A DNA stretch of 64,000 bases from JARKPK01 sp964631235 (GTDB lineage Bacteria; Planctomycetota; Planctomycetia; Pirellulales; Thermoguttaceae): assembly GCA_964631235.1 (NCBI GenBank), contig CAZVZX010000022.1, forward strand, positions 16,703-80,702. Direction: 5' to 3'. This document shows, piece by piece, positions 1 through 8,219 of this stretch. The notes below the pieces were generated by a model. The model saw only the letters and a list, made by a program, of their open reading frames with translations, did no database searches and was not told the origin of the DNA. A program made the translations under genes and the position numbers. Numbering within the stretch: position 1 is the first letter of the stretch; every line of letters begins with the position of its first letter.

Positions 1-618
1 GATCAAACCGAGGCACTGGTGGCGATCGATGTCAACAGCGGTAGTTTTCGCGCGGATGACTCGGCCGAAGAAACCGCATATCGCATGAATCTTCTGGCCG
101 CCCGCGAAATCGCTCGACAAATACGGCTGCGCGATTTGGGGGGCGTGATCGTCAACGACTTCATCGACATGCGCAAAGAGAAGCACCGCCGCGATGTCGA
201 GCGGGCACTGCGCGACGCGGTGAAGCGCGATCGCGCGCGAACGAAGATTCTGCGCACCAGCCCGTTCGGCTTGGTGGAAATGACGCGGCAACGGGTGCGG
301 CCCAGCCTGAAGAAGAGCGTGTTCACCGACTGTCCGACATGCAACGGCACCGGCTGGGTGAAAACGCCGGAGAGCATGGTGCTCGATGTCATTCGGCTGT
401 TGATCTTGGCGTCGCAGCGAGAGACCATCAAGCACGTTACTGTCAGTGTGGCCGTGCCGGTGGCGGATTTTCTCAACAATCGGAAGCGGCACGAACTGGC
501 CCGCATCGAAGACGAAGGCCAGATGACCATTGAGGTGGTGGGCGTCGAGCACGTCTCGCCGGAGCACCTGACGGTGGTCTGCAAAGACGCCGATCATCGG
601 GAAGTTCGGTTTCCCTGA
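1..618 (+). CDS. rng: Ribonuclease E/G family, C-terminal part (5' end outside window)
   Basis: Endoribonuclease of the RNase E/G family, which cleaves single-stranded RNA in rRNA maturation and mRNA decay. The frame is open from base 1, so the gene is cut by the window edge and the S1 and RNase H-like parts are missing. The visible part begins in the DNase I-like catalytic region: EALVAIDVNSG carries the first metal-binding Asp and GGVIVNDFIDM the second. CPTCNGTG is the two-cysteine zinc link through which these enzymes dimerise. The protein ends about 75 residues after the zinc link, with no long degradosome scaffold tail, which favours RNase G or a short RNase E. The stop at 618 is followed within 40 bases by a strong hairpin. 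Confidence 0.93.
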   Translation, partial: DQTEALVAIDVNSGSFRADDSAEETAYRMNLLAAREIARQIRLRDLGGVIVNDFIDMRKEKHRRDVERALRDAVKRDRARTKILRTSPFGLVEMTRQRVRPSLKKSVFTDCPTCNGTGWVKTPESMVLDVIRLLILASQRETIKHVTVSVAVPVADFLNNRKRHELARIEDEGQMTIEVVGVEHVSPEHLTVVCKDADHREVRFP

Positions 619-644
619 TTCGTTCGAGGAGCCGGCCCAACTAG

Positions 645-735
645 TTTCACACAATTGCGCAATCGGCCGCGCTGGCAACGGCGCAGCCGATTGCGCGCAA
701 TCTTCGTTTGTGCCACTTTCCGTCTTTCGCGGTGT
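645..735 (-). repeat. Dispersed intergenic repeat, copy 1
   Basis: Minus-strand copy of a roughly 95-bp repeat found nine times in the window. Read on the minus strand it starts with ACCGCGAAAGACGGAAAG, contains GCAATCGGCTGCG and ends with GCAATTGTGTGAAAC. The TAKDGK...AIG...AIV reading frame of the family is open here until a TGA at its end. Confidence 0.75.
657..696. terminator. Strong hairpin after the RNase E/G gene (inside repeat copy 1)
   Basis: GCGCAATCGGCCGCGC at 657-672 pairs with GCGCAGCCGATTGCGC at 681-696, 15 of 16 pairs, with an 8-base loop. There is no U-tract. It lies between convergent genes, so it could stop transcription from either side or protect 3' ends. The terminator role is inference; the inverted repeat is seen directly. 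Confidence 0.4.
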
Positions 736-878
736 TATTCAGATCGCTCCGGGCGATTGCGAAGGCGGTTGACGACGGAGCGAAGCGGCCGCCGGTGTGC
801 CGCGCCGTTCGAACCGGGCTCCGGTTTTTGCGGCCTTATTCGGTAGTTCGATACAGGGCTGAGCGAGCGGCGCCTCTG

Positions 879-2153
879 TCAGCCGGGCGACGGCAGTTCA
901 AAGCCTTTGCGCGGAGTCCGGGCGAGGAGCTTGTTCGCTTCGTCGTCGCCGACAAATCGCTCGTTCTGCGGATCCCATTGCAGCTTTCGCCCCAGTTCGC
1001 GGACGATATTGGCCAGATGGCACACCGAAACCGAGCGGTGGCCGATCTCGACATCGGCGTTGGGCCGCGATCGGGTTTTGATGCAGTCGAGCCAGTTTTG
1101 GAGATGGGGACGGGCGATCCAGCCGGGCCCCTCCCAAACTTCGGCCTTGTCTGCGGGCGGCGGGTTCTTAAAGAAGTCGGGCGGATTGGTCGTGAACTTA
1201 TTGCGATTGATTTCGATCTTGCATCGTTCTCCCGTGAACACGGCGCCACCCATCGGACCGCGTTCCAGCTCATATCGCACCTCAACGCCGTTGGCGTAAC
1301 GCATGCCGACCTTTCCGTTCGGCCCGGGTGAGATCGGCCAGACTTCGACCGGCCCCGATTCTGAGGCACCCAGGGCCCATTGCACTTGATCGCAACCGTG
1401 TGCGCCCCAGTTGGTCATCTCGCCACCCGAATAATCCCACCAGGCCATCCATCCGAACTGCAAGGCGCTATTGAAGGGTTTGGCGGAAGTTTGTCCCTGC
1501 CATGCGTCCCAATCGTCGCCCTCCGGCACAGGCTCTTCCGGCAAGCCGGTGTAGCGCTTCGGCCCCGGATAGCAGAAGCCTTGGACAAGCTTTACTTGGC
1601 CGATTTCGCCTGAACGAACCAACTCGCACGCGAAGCGGTTCAACTCCATGCTTCGTTGCTGTGAACCAACTTGAAAGACTCGCCCGGCCCGCCGAACATG
1701 TTGAACCAGCGTTCGGCCCTCGGCAATCGTCAACGTCAACGGCTTCTCGGCATATACGTCAAGTCCGGCCAAGACGGCGCGAATGCAAATCAGTACGCGC
1801 GCATGATCCGGCGTCGCGATGATTGCGGCATCGAGCTTCTCTCGATCGAGCAGCGATCGGTAGTCTTGGTAAGTCCGCCAGTTCTGTTTCTTCTCTTGGA
1901 GCGTCTCGGTCATGCGGCGGATGTAGCAGTCGCTAATGGCGACGATTCGGCCGACCGAGGGAAGATGGTCGATCAACTGCCTCGCGCGTCCCCCGGTTCC
2001 AATCACGCCGATCAAAATCTGCTCGCTGGGCGGCGGCTGCCCTTCGAAACCCAGAATCCGAGAAGGAATATAAGCAGGAACGGTCGCCGCTACCCCCAGT
2101 CGCAGCGTTTGATTAAGGAAATTGCGTCGCGTGTGTCGATGCGATGAGGTCAT
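879..2153 (-). CDS. Gfo/Idh/MocA-family oxidoreductase with Tat signal
   Basis: NAD(P)-dependent sugar or inositol-type dehydrogenase, 424 residues. The N-terminus has a twin-arginine motif (TRRNFLNQ, residues 8-15) and a hydrophobic stretch, so it is probably exported folded by Tat. The Rossmann glycine motif GVIGTGGRARQ follows near residue 50. The EKPLTL motif, with the lysine these enzymes use at the active site, lies near residue 135. The C-terminal half is the usual alpha/beta substrate domain, including WWDYSGGEMTNWGAHGCDQ. The exact substrate cannot be read from sequence. It is a single gene with ATG start, and its Tat dependence fits the tatA-like genes at 15.9-17.0 kb. Confidence 0.9.
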   Translation of the reverse strand: MTSSHRHTRRNFLNQTLRLGVAATVPAYIPSRILGFEGQPPPSEQILIGVIGTGGRARQLIDHLPSVGRIVAISDCYIRRMTETLQEKKQNWRTYQDYRSLLDREKLDAAIIATPDHARVLICIRAVLAGLDVYAEKPLTLTIAEGRTLVQHVRRAGRVFQVGSQQRSMELNRFACELVRSGEIGQVKLVQGFCYPGPKRYTGLPEEPVPEGDDWDAWQGQTSAKPFNSALQFGWMAWWDYSGGEMTNWGAHGCDQVQWALGASESGPVEVWPISPGPNGKVGMRYANGVEVRYELERGPMGGAVFTGERCKIEINRNKFTTNPPDFFKNPPPADKAEVWEGPGWIARPHLQNWLDCIKTRSRPNADVEIGHRSVSVCHLANIVRELGRKLQWDPQNERFVGDDEANKLLARTPRKGFELPSPG

Positions 2154-2520
2154 AGCGTGGGCTCCTTCGATGCTTCTCGGGCGTCAATCGACGCGGCCGA
2201 ACTCGGTTATTGGCGGTACCGAAATTGTTTGAGAACTGCTGGTGTGTCCACACGTAATTTTTTCGGCAGCGGGAGGATGACACCGGCCGTTTTGGGCCGA
2301 GATCGCCGCCACCTAATCATCGGCCGAAGTGGCCAGCCGAGCAATAGGCCCGACCGACGGGCCGGTGGGCGAAACGGGGCCGATTGGCTCGTCGGGGCCG
2401 AATGGGCGGACGGATTCGGAGCAAATCGGGATAGTTTGGGATCTGCTTGCGGTGGATGATTTGGAGTGTCTGGGGCCGAACGGGACGAATCGGGGCGGAC
2501 TTGTTCCCGAAGCTTCTCGC
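2154..2520. other. Intergenic region, no gene seen
   Basis: Divergent gap between the oxidoreductase and the sigma factor. The stretch 2330-2430 is GGCC-rich and gives short Gly-X-Y-like translations on both strands; I take this as base composition. No convincing start or family match was seen. Confidence 0.5.
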
Positions 2521-2549
2521 TTGTAACTTCGCACTCGGGAATTTACAAT
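2521..2549 (+). promoter_or_regulatory. Candidate sigma-70 promoter for the ECF sigma gene
   Basis: TTGTAA at 2521-2526 and TACAAT at 2544-2549 are separated by 17 bases. Transcription would start near 2556, leaving an 84-base leader before the GTG at 2640. The -10 box matches consensus at 5 of 6 positions and the -35 at 4 of 6. Confidence 0.45.
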
Positions 2550-2639
2550 CTTAAGAGTTGGATGATTCTGGTGTGCCGGAGGGGGGCGGGCCTTTTCGCC
2601 AGCGTTGCCGGGCATCGTTCTCGTCAAGGAACAACGTAA

Positions 2640-3221
2640 GTGGCCCTCTCGGAAATCGACCGCTCGTTGCTCGATCGCTGTTTGAATCGCAAGCCTCGGG
2701 CTTGGGAGGATTTCGTCGACCGTTTCATGGGCTTGGTGGTCCATGTGGTCAATCACACCGCGCAAGCTCGAAGTATGCGGCTCTCGGCCGACGATCGCGA
2801 CGACCTGATCGCCGAGGTCTTTCTGGAAGTCCTTCGCAACGACTTTGCGTTGCTGCGGAATTTTCGCGGACAAAGCAGTTTGGCAACCTATTTGACGGTG
2901 ATCGCTCGGCGGATCGTGGTCCGCGAGCTTTTGGCCGGAAAATCGCCGCTGCGCCTGAGCGATGCCGTGGAACAAGCCGCTGCGGCTGTTGATCCGCAAC
3001 CCTCGGCCGAAACGCGATTGGCCAATCACGAGGAAGTGCAACGCCTTCTTGAGGGACTCCAGGGAATCGAGGCCGATGTCGTTCGCCTTTATCATCTCGA
3101 AGGCAAGAGCTATCGAGAGATCGGGGCGGCGGTCGGGCTCCCCGAAAACAGCATCGGCCCGATCTTGAGCCGAGCGCGGGGCAAGATGCGCCGAACGGGA
3201 ATCAGCCAGGCAGCGAGTTGA
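2640..3221 (+). CDS. RNA polymerase sigma factor, ECF type
   Basis: Sigma-70 family factor of ECF architecture, 193 residues. Region 2 spans roughly residues 10-100, with DDRDDLIAEVFLEVLRND and FRGQSSLATYLTVIARR as the core-binding and -10 recognition helices. Region 4 follows at 135-185 with a helix-turn-helix, YHLEGKSYREIGAAVGLPEN. There is no region 1 or 3. It starts at GTG with AAGGA at 2626-2630, nine bases upstream, and a promoter at 2521-2549. No anti-sigma gene is adjacent, as is common in planctomycetes. Its regulon is unknown. Confidence 0.88.
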   Translation: MALSEIDRSLLDRCLNRKPRAWEDFVDRFMGLVVHVVNHTAQARSMRLSADDRDDLIAEVFLEVLRNDFALLRNFRGQSSLATYLTVIARRIVVRELLAGKSPLRLSDAVEQAAAAVDPQPSAETRLANHEEVQRLLEGLQGIEADVVRLYHLEGKSYREIGAAVGLPENSIGPILSRARGKMRRTGISQAAS

Positions 3222-3517
3222 GTCCGCCGCCAGCCGGCGTTTCTTCCTCGCCGGCCTTTCGCGCGGCAGCGGGCTATCGGCATCTGATTTCGCCGAATGT
3301 TTGCGAAGAACCTCTCGCGTAATTCGGCCGCATCGGGCGGCGGACTTCCCCGGAATACGTTCGGCTTTGCAAAAAGAGGGGAATTGCCTTCGCTGCAATG
3401 GCCGTCCCGACCCGCCGAACTGTCTGATCCTTCGCTGATTGTCTTCGCGTCGCTGACTCTTTGCTTGCCGCGGCCCACAACTGTTGTTCGCCACGGCCGA
3501 CGATCGGTCTGGCTCGA

Positions 3518-4198
3518 TCAAGGCCTCTTGCTGCTATTATGTGGGCCAAAACCGTAATAGTCGGACAGATGCCAGAGCGAATTGATCGTCACGATTCGCA
3601 CCGAATCGCCGCTCCAGCGAATGAGATTGATCCCCCCGTTCTCTTGCACGATCTTCCGATAATCGGCGAGCGGCACATGCAAATGGTGGGCGAGGAAACA
3701 GCGATTGACCATGTTGTGCGCCACGACCGCGATCATCTTTCCGCGGCAATCATCCGCCAAGCGGCGCAATGCGGGCACGACGCGCCGCTCGACATCCGCC
3801 AAGCTTTCTCCGCCTAAGTACGGCACTTCGACCGGATTGGCGACGAAGTTGCGGTAATGCTCGGGCCAACGCCGTTCGACGTCGTCCCAGGTGAGCCCTT
3901 CCCATTGACCGCAATCGATCTCGTGCAGTTGCTCTACCGTTTGCGTCGTCGTGCAGTGAATTTCGGCAACTCGATCGGCCGTTTGCCGCGCACGGAGAAG
4001 CGGGCTTGCGAATACCTCTCGAATCGGCAATCGGGCAAGGAAATCGGCTAAGCGGTCGGCCTGAAGCATCCCCGTTTCGGAAAGAGGCGGATCGCTTCTC
4101 GCCCCTTGCAACCGCGGCGGAACCGCGTCGTTATTCGCGGTCGCACCGTGGCGGATGAGGAGCATCCAGCAGTAGTCGGTTTCGGTTGTCGGATTCAT
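3518..4198 (-). CDS. Histidine phosphatase (phosphoglycerate mutase-like)
   Basis: Branch-1 histidine phosphatase, 226 residues from the ATG chosen. LLIRHGATANN near residue 13 carries the phosphorylated His. SPLLRARQTA carries the second Arg of the phosphate pocket, and VVAHNMVNRC carries the second catalytic His. Possible roles include alpha-ribazole phosphatase, sugar phosphatase or mutase; sequence alone does not decide. The frame stays open upstream to 4381, where it would overlap pdxA, but that extension is Arg/Asp-rich and unlike the family, so I chose 4198. It lies 142 bases downstream of pdxA on the same strand and may be cotranscribed. Confidence 0.85.
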   Translation of the reverse strand: MNPTTETDYCWMLLIRHGATANNDAVPPRLQGARSDPPLSETGMLQADRLADFLARLPIREVFASPLLRARQTADRVAEIHCTTTQTVEQLHEIDCGQWEGLTWDDVERRWPEHYRNFVANPVEVPYLGGESLADVERRVVPALRRLADDCRGKMIAVVAHNMVNRCFLAHHLHVPLADYRKIVQENGGINLIRWSGDSVRIVTINSLWHLSDYYGFGPHNSSKRP

Positions 4199-4340
4199 GG
4201 GCAGTCGATCAGCTTCAATCGCATTCAAAGGAATGAATCGGATAGCTCGGTCGCGACGAACTTCGATCCGCCGCGTACGCCGACCGCGAACGACAAGGGC
4301 ACCGTCGGTTTCGCTGCCGTTGTCGCCGTTGTCCGCGGCA

Positions 4341-5384
4341 TCAACGAAGGCGGCTTTTGCCCAGCGCCAATCTCGCGGCAACGCGCGTCGCTTCGATCAT
4401 GCTGCCGGTTTCCGCCTGACGTTGCCATGCGATATCGAAGGCCGTGCCGTGGGCGACGCTGGTGCGGATGATGGGCAACCCGAGTGTTATATTGACGGCG
4501 CGGTGCATGCCCATCAGTTTCAGCGCAATGTGGCCCTGATCGTGATACATTGCCACGACGGCGTCGTAGGCACCGTCGCGCGCACGCACCATCAGGGTAT
4601 CGATCGGGAGCGGCCCGAAGACATTCAGGCCTTCGCTTTTCGCGCGATCAACGGCGGGGCGGATGATCCGCAGCTCTTCGTCGCCGAACAGTCCCCCTTC
4701 GCCTCCATGAGGATTCAATGCGGCAACGGCGATTCGCGGGCGAGCGTCCATCAACTGACTCATGAATCGATCGGCAAGATGCGCTTTGGCAACGATTGCG
4801 TCGGCAGTCAGCTCGTCGAACACCTTCCGCAAGGCGGTATGGAGCGTTACATGGACGACGGCCAGTCCGGCCGTCGAGGCCGCATCGTTTTCCGGGCCGA
4901 GGTAGAGCATCATGGCATAGTCATCGACCCCGCACAGACCGGCCAACAGCTCGGTATGCCCGGGGTAGCAATGACCCGCCATCCGCATTGCCTCTTTGTG
5001 CAGCGGCGCCGTTACAATGGCATCGACTCGCCCCTCGATGGCAAGCTGAGCCGCCGCAACGACTGCCTGATAGGCCGCCTCGCCGCTTCGCGCATCGAGC
5101 GTGCCCGGTGAAACGTCGAGCACGTTATCGTTGCCGCACGGAAGACAAACGATACGATCTGGCGCCGGGCGAGCGTTTTCGGGCCGATCAACCTCGACGA
5201 CGCCGGTGTCGAGCTGCCATAGCGCCACCGCACGCCGAAGCACTTCAGGATGTCCGATCACTACCGGTCGGCAGATTTCGTGAACAACCGTCTCGGCCCA
5301 AGCGCCGACAATAATCTCCGGACCGATTCCGGCCGGATCGCCTAAAGTAATTGCTAGCAAGGGCTTGTGATCTTGGTTTTTCAC
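4341..5384 (-). CDS. pdxA: 4-hydroxythreonine-4-phosphate dehydrogenase
   Basis: Oxidises 4-phosphohydroxy-L-threonine in the DXP-dependent pathway to pyridoxal 5'-phosphate; 347 residues, normal for PdxA. ITLGDPAGIGPEI at the N-terminus, GHTELLA in the middle, and MYHDQGHIALK plus HGTAFDIAW near the C-terminus carry the His and Asp metal ligands and substrate contacts. The start is GTG with GGAGG at 5393-5397, eight bases upstream. No pdxJ is in the window. PdxA2-type relatives act in other pathways, but this length and these motifs fit classical PdxA. Confidence 0.93.
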   Translation of the reverse strand: MKNQDHKPLLAITLGDPAGIGPEIIVGAWAETVVHEICRPVVIGHPEVLRRAVALWQLDTGVVEVDRPENARPAPDRIVCLPCGNDNVLDVSPGTLDARSGEAAYQAVVAAAQLAIEGRVDAIVTAPLHKEAMRMAGHCYPGHTELLAGLCGVDDYAMMLYLGPENDAASTAGLAVVHVTLHTALRKVFDELTADAIVAKAHLADRFMSQLMDARPRIAVAALNPHGGEGGLFGDEELRIIRPAVDRAKSEGLNVFGPLPIDTLMVRARDGAYDAVVAMYHDQGHIALKLMGMHRAVNITLGLPIIRTSVAHGTAFDIAWQRQAETGSMIEATRVAARLALGKSRLR

Positions 5385-6072
5385 TTAGGACGCCTCCCGT
5401 TTCGTTCGGGCTGCTCACTGGGCGTTCCGGGATTCCTGGCTCGATCGACAACGAACGGGTATCTTCCGCTTCGAGTGAGTCGGCCGCACCGCCTCGATCC
5501 GAGGCTCGTCTTGTTTTGCGAAACCATTATGACGGGAACCCCCCTTGCTTGGAAGACAACCCGCCACGGTGAAAACCATCGACGACGCTGACGCGATCCG
5601 CCGGATAATCCCTTGCGGCAAGATAGCCGGCGGCTATGCTTTGAGCCTTATCCCGCACAACCACGCTTGGACGAACATCGTGCGCCAGGGCCACCCCTTT
5701 TTGCAGCGGCGGCGGGCCGCAATATTCTTTTGCGCAATCCGTATGTGACGTACAGGTTCCGCAACTGCGAATGCCGCTCGTCCGCGGCAAATGCCGTGCA
5801 AGTCTTCTCGCCGGCAAGGATTGTATTCCGACTTTTTCGCTTCGGATAGATTCTTTACAATGGCCTGGGTGCTAATGCCCGAAAAGGGTTAGAGAAACGG
5901 TAGGCTGTTTTTTGCGAAGGTGTCTGCGCGCGAGTCATCTGAACCAGCAGAGGGATCGAACGTGTGAAGGGGCCGAGCTTATGTCCTCCCCCTGCCCCAC
6001 GTGCAGTGATGGCCACAATTGCCGGATTGTTCGGCCCCCCGTTGCCGCGGAAGCCAGCGGCTCGCTGCGAGT
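5385..6072. other. Intergenic region, no gene seen
   Basis: A 688-base gap upstream of pdxA. Several short overlapping frames exist but none shows a recognisable domain, good start or compositional support. A TACAAT hexamer at 5856-5861 lacks a good -35 box. Confidence 0.5.
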
Positions 6073-6294
6073 TACTGATTCCTGATTCTGTTTTTTGTCG
6101 GCAAGGATTCCAGCGACCAACGGGAGCGGGTTTCGACGCGGGTGCGGTAGCACCGATTGGCCGGCGGCCCAGCCGCCCGATGCTACTGATTCCTGATTCT
6201 GGTTTTTCGTCGGCAAGGATTCCAGCGACCAACGGGAGCGGGTTTTAACACGGGTGCGGTAGCACCGATTGGCCGGCGGCCCGGCCGCCCGATT
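6073..6294. repeat. Tandem direct repeat, two 111-bp units
   Basis: Unit 1 (6073-6183) and unit 2 (6184-6294) begin TACTGATTCCTGATTCTG and differ at only a handful of positions. Each carries ATTCCAGCGACCAACGGGAG and ends in a GGCCGGCGGCC-type self-complementary block. The period of exactly 111 would keep a reading frame, but no coding potential was recognised. Confidence 0.9.
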
Positions 6295-6368
6295 GTGCAA
6301 TTGTGTGGATGTATTTTGTGCCGAATCGTTCGGGAACACATCGGCTGGTCTTTGATGGGCTCAGAGCA

Positions 6369-7400
6369 ATGACGATGGAAACCGTTGACGTCATCAGGCA
6401 TACCGCGCCGGCGGATCAACCGCAGAGCGTCCACCAATTGACGGGTCGGCTCTTCGCTGCCTATCGGGTTGATGGCGGTTCAGTGCGTTTGGCGGGCTGC
6501 ACACTCGACGATCGACTGTTCGTGCGTTGCGACTATACGGCAGAATCGCCGCCGCGGTCGCTCTTTCTCGACGAGCGGCTGCAACCGGTCCGGCCCGAGT
6601 TGGCTGCCGAATTGGGGATCGACCACTTGGTGGTTTTGGCCTCGCCTCCGCGACAATGCCGAGACGATTTGGACCGCATCCGCGCAGCGTTGCGCGAGAG
6701 GGCCGGTGCCACTGAGGCGGCGAGCGGCGTTATGCCGGTGATTACCGCTGTTTGGGCGAAGTTCGCCGAAGGCCGGCTTCGATTCGACATCGGAGCGGAA
6801 ACGACCGAACTTGCGTTTGCCGGTTGGGCGCGAAGCCTGAAACCGCCGGCATGGATTTGTCCGGTCAGCGGTCGCGCGACTTATCATTTGGCGGCGACTG
6901 ATGACGGCCGGATTGTCGCGGCCGAAGCACTTGCCCGTTGCGAGATGACAGGCCGCACCGTCACGGCTTCGGATTTGATCACCTGCGCCGCCACGGGCAA
7001 GAGAGTACTGCCCGAACTGACTTCCGTTTGTCCGGTGAGCGAACAGCGGGTGTTGACCGAAAGCCTTGTTGCGTGTTCATCGTGTCGGCAAGGCGTTGCT
7101 CCGTTCGCTTTGAGCGACGGCCGTTGCTCGGCCTGCCGAAGTTTGGCGGCCGTCGGGCCCGACGATCCGCGAATGGCGCGAATCCTGTCGGAACACCCGG
7201 AATGGGACCGATGGCGCCACTGGCGCCTGAGCGAGTCCGCTGCCGCGTACATTCTCACCTGCGCACGCTGGTTGCGGTGTTTGCTGCTCGTTGTCGATCG
7301 GCAAACGCTCGAACTGAAGCACCTTGCGGTCGGCAATCGGTTCTTCGGCGACTGGGAGCCTCTTCCGGCAGATCAATGGCCCTTGGTCATCAGCGAATGA
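6369..7400 (+). CDS. Protein with 15-residue cysteine repeat, function unknown
   Basis: I do not recognise the family. In the longest frame (from 6303) the cysteines fall at 186, 213, 228, 243, 258, 261, 275 and 278. Residues 213-258 are three exact 15-residue units of the form C-x2-[ST]-[GE]-x2-V-x4-L-x2, and C186 starts a related unit with a 12-residue insertion. The units run into a CxxC...CxxC pair that looks like a zinc ribbon. The first 180 residues resemble a globular domain and the last 80 are Trp- and Arg-rich. I chose the ATG at 6369; 6303 (GTG), 6309 and 6375 are alternatives and no ribosome-binding site decides. It is probably cytoplasmic, with no signal or membrane segment. Confidence 0.72.
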   Translation: MTMETVDVIRHTAPADQPQSVHQLTGRLFAAYRVDGGSVRLAGCTLDDRLFVRCDYTAESPPRSLFLDERLQPVRPELAAELGIDHLVVLASPPRQCRDDLDRIRAALRERAGATEAASGVMPVITAVWAKFAEGRLRFDIGAETTELAFAGWARSLKPPAWICPVSGRATYHLAATDDGRIVAAEALARCEMTGRTVTASDLITCAATGKRVLPELTSVCPVSEQRVLTESLVACSSCRQGVAPFALSDGRCSACRSLAAVGPDDPRMARILSEHPEWDRWRHWRLSESAAAYILTCARWLRCLLLVVDRQTLELKHLAVGNRFFGDWEPLPADQWPLVISE

Positions 7401-7468
7401 CCGGCAAACGGTTTTCTTAGTCGGCCCTTTCTTCGGCGTTGCTTTCTCGCCCTGGGCCCGGCCGTCTG

Positions 7469-7852
7469 TCAGTTCGAAAGCTCCTCCGACACGTACGGAT
7501 TGCGAATTCGAAGCGGGCGGACAGGAGCGTGTTCCACTTCTTGAGGATTGGCGACATGGGCGTTGCGCACAACGCGCGGCGGAGGAGCCGCCTGCGAAGT
7601 CCGCACGGCAGGCAAATCGGCGTAGGGACTGCCGCCGTACGCCCGCGGCATCACATGACTGTAGTAAACCGGCGGATGTGCCGCGAAATACGGGATTGAT
7701 TCGCGGGCATAAAGGCTGCCGGCACCGAACCAACCATTCGGTGCGACAATGTACACGACTTCCGCGCCCTCAGCGGCGACCGCGCCAAAGGCTCCCGCGA
7801 GGGCAATTCCGGCAAACAAAGCAGCAAACAAAGAACGAACAACGGCGAACAT
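7469..7852 (-). CDS. Short secreted protein, planctomycete-type, unknown function
   Basis: 127 residues starting at an ATG preceded by GAGGAG seven bases upstream. Residues 1-27 form a clear Sec signal peptide (MFAVVRSLFAALFAGIALAG, then AVAAEGAE). The mature part is Tyr- and Pro-rich (PYFAAHPPVYYSHVMPRAYG) and ends near RNPYVSEELSN. I know similar short secreted proteins with a PPVYYS-type core from planctomycetes; none has an assigned role. A longer frame reaching 8041 is rejected because the signal peptide and ribosome-binding site fix the start. Confidence 0.75.
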   Translation of the reverse strand: MFAVVRSLFAALFAGIALAGAFGAVAAEGAEVVYIVAPNGWFGAGSLYARESIPYFAAHPPVYYSHVMPRAYGGSPYADLPAVRTSQAAPPPRVVRNAHVANPQEVEHAPVRPLRIRNPYVSEELSN

Positions 7853-8140
7853 AGTCGTGCTCCTCAAAGCGGTCGTACTGGTGAGTCGGTGAGCGCTGCG
7901 TAAGGCCCTTGCTCCAGGGAGCCGCGCGAAGAACGATTCCCACGGGGCGAGCATGGCCTTAGCCGATGGCCGGCTTTCGTTAGACATCGTATCCTGCCGT
8001 TGCGGCGAAGTCGAGTGAATCGTCCGTTGATTAAGGCACACAGAAACGGGAGTGCGCCCGTCCGTTGAGAGCGCGCGCCAGCGACCGTATTCCTCGACCG
8101 CAGAATCGCCGGCACTCGGTCATGCCGCTGCTCGTTTGGG

Positions 8141-8160
8141 CGGCGGCAACCGCCGTTGCC
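8141..8160 (-). terminator. Hairpin downstream of topA
   Basis: GGCAAC at 8145-8150 pairs with GTTGCC at 8155-8160 around a 4-base loop; CGGCGG/CCGCCG at 8141-8155 is an alternative fold. It lies about 60 bases after the topA stop, on the way to the next minus-strand gene. No U-tract. The 7853-8219 gap holds nothing else I can support. Confidence 0.3.
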
Positions 8161-8219
8161 TTTAAAGATTGCGCGAAACGTTCGAGATTGTTTCGCCGAG
8201 GTTGATTGCGGGAGAACGC

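Noticed and set aside
2329..2526. Collagen-like Gly-X-Y translation on the plus strand
   Set aside because: Only about six triplets, caused by GGGCCGAT-like base repetition; no signal peptide or anchor.
2313..3521. A 402-codon minus-strand frame over the sigma factor
   Set aside because: The plus-strand sigma factor has a promoter, ribosome-binding site and conserved regions 2 and 4.
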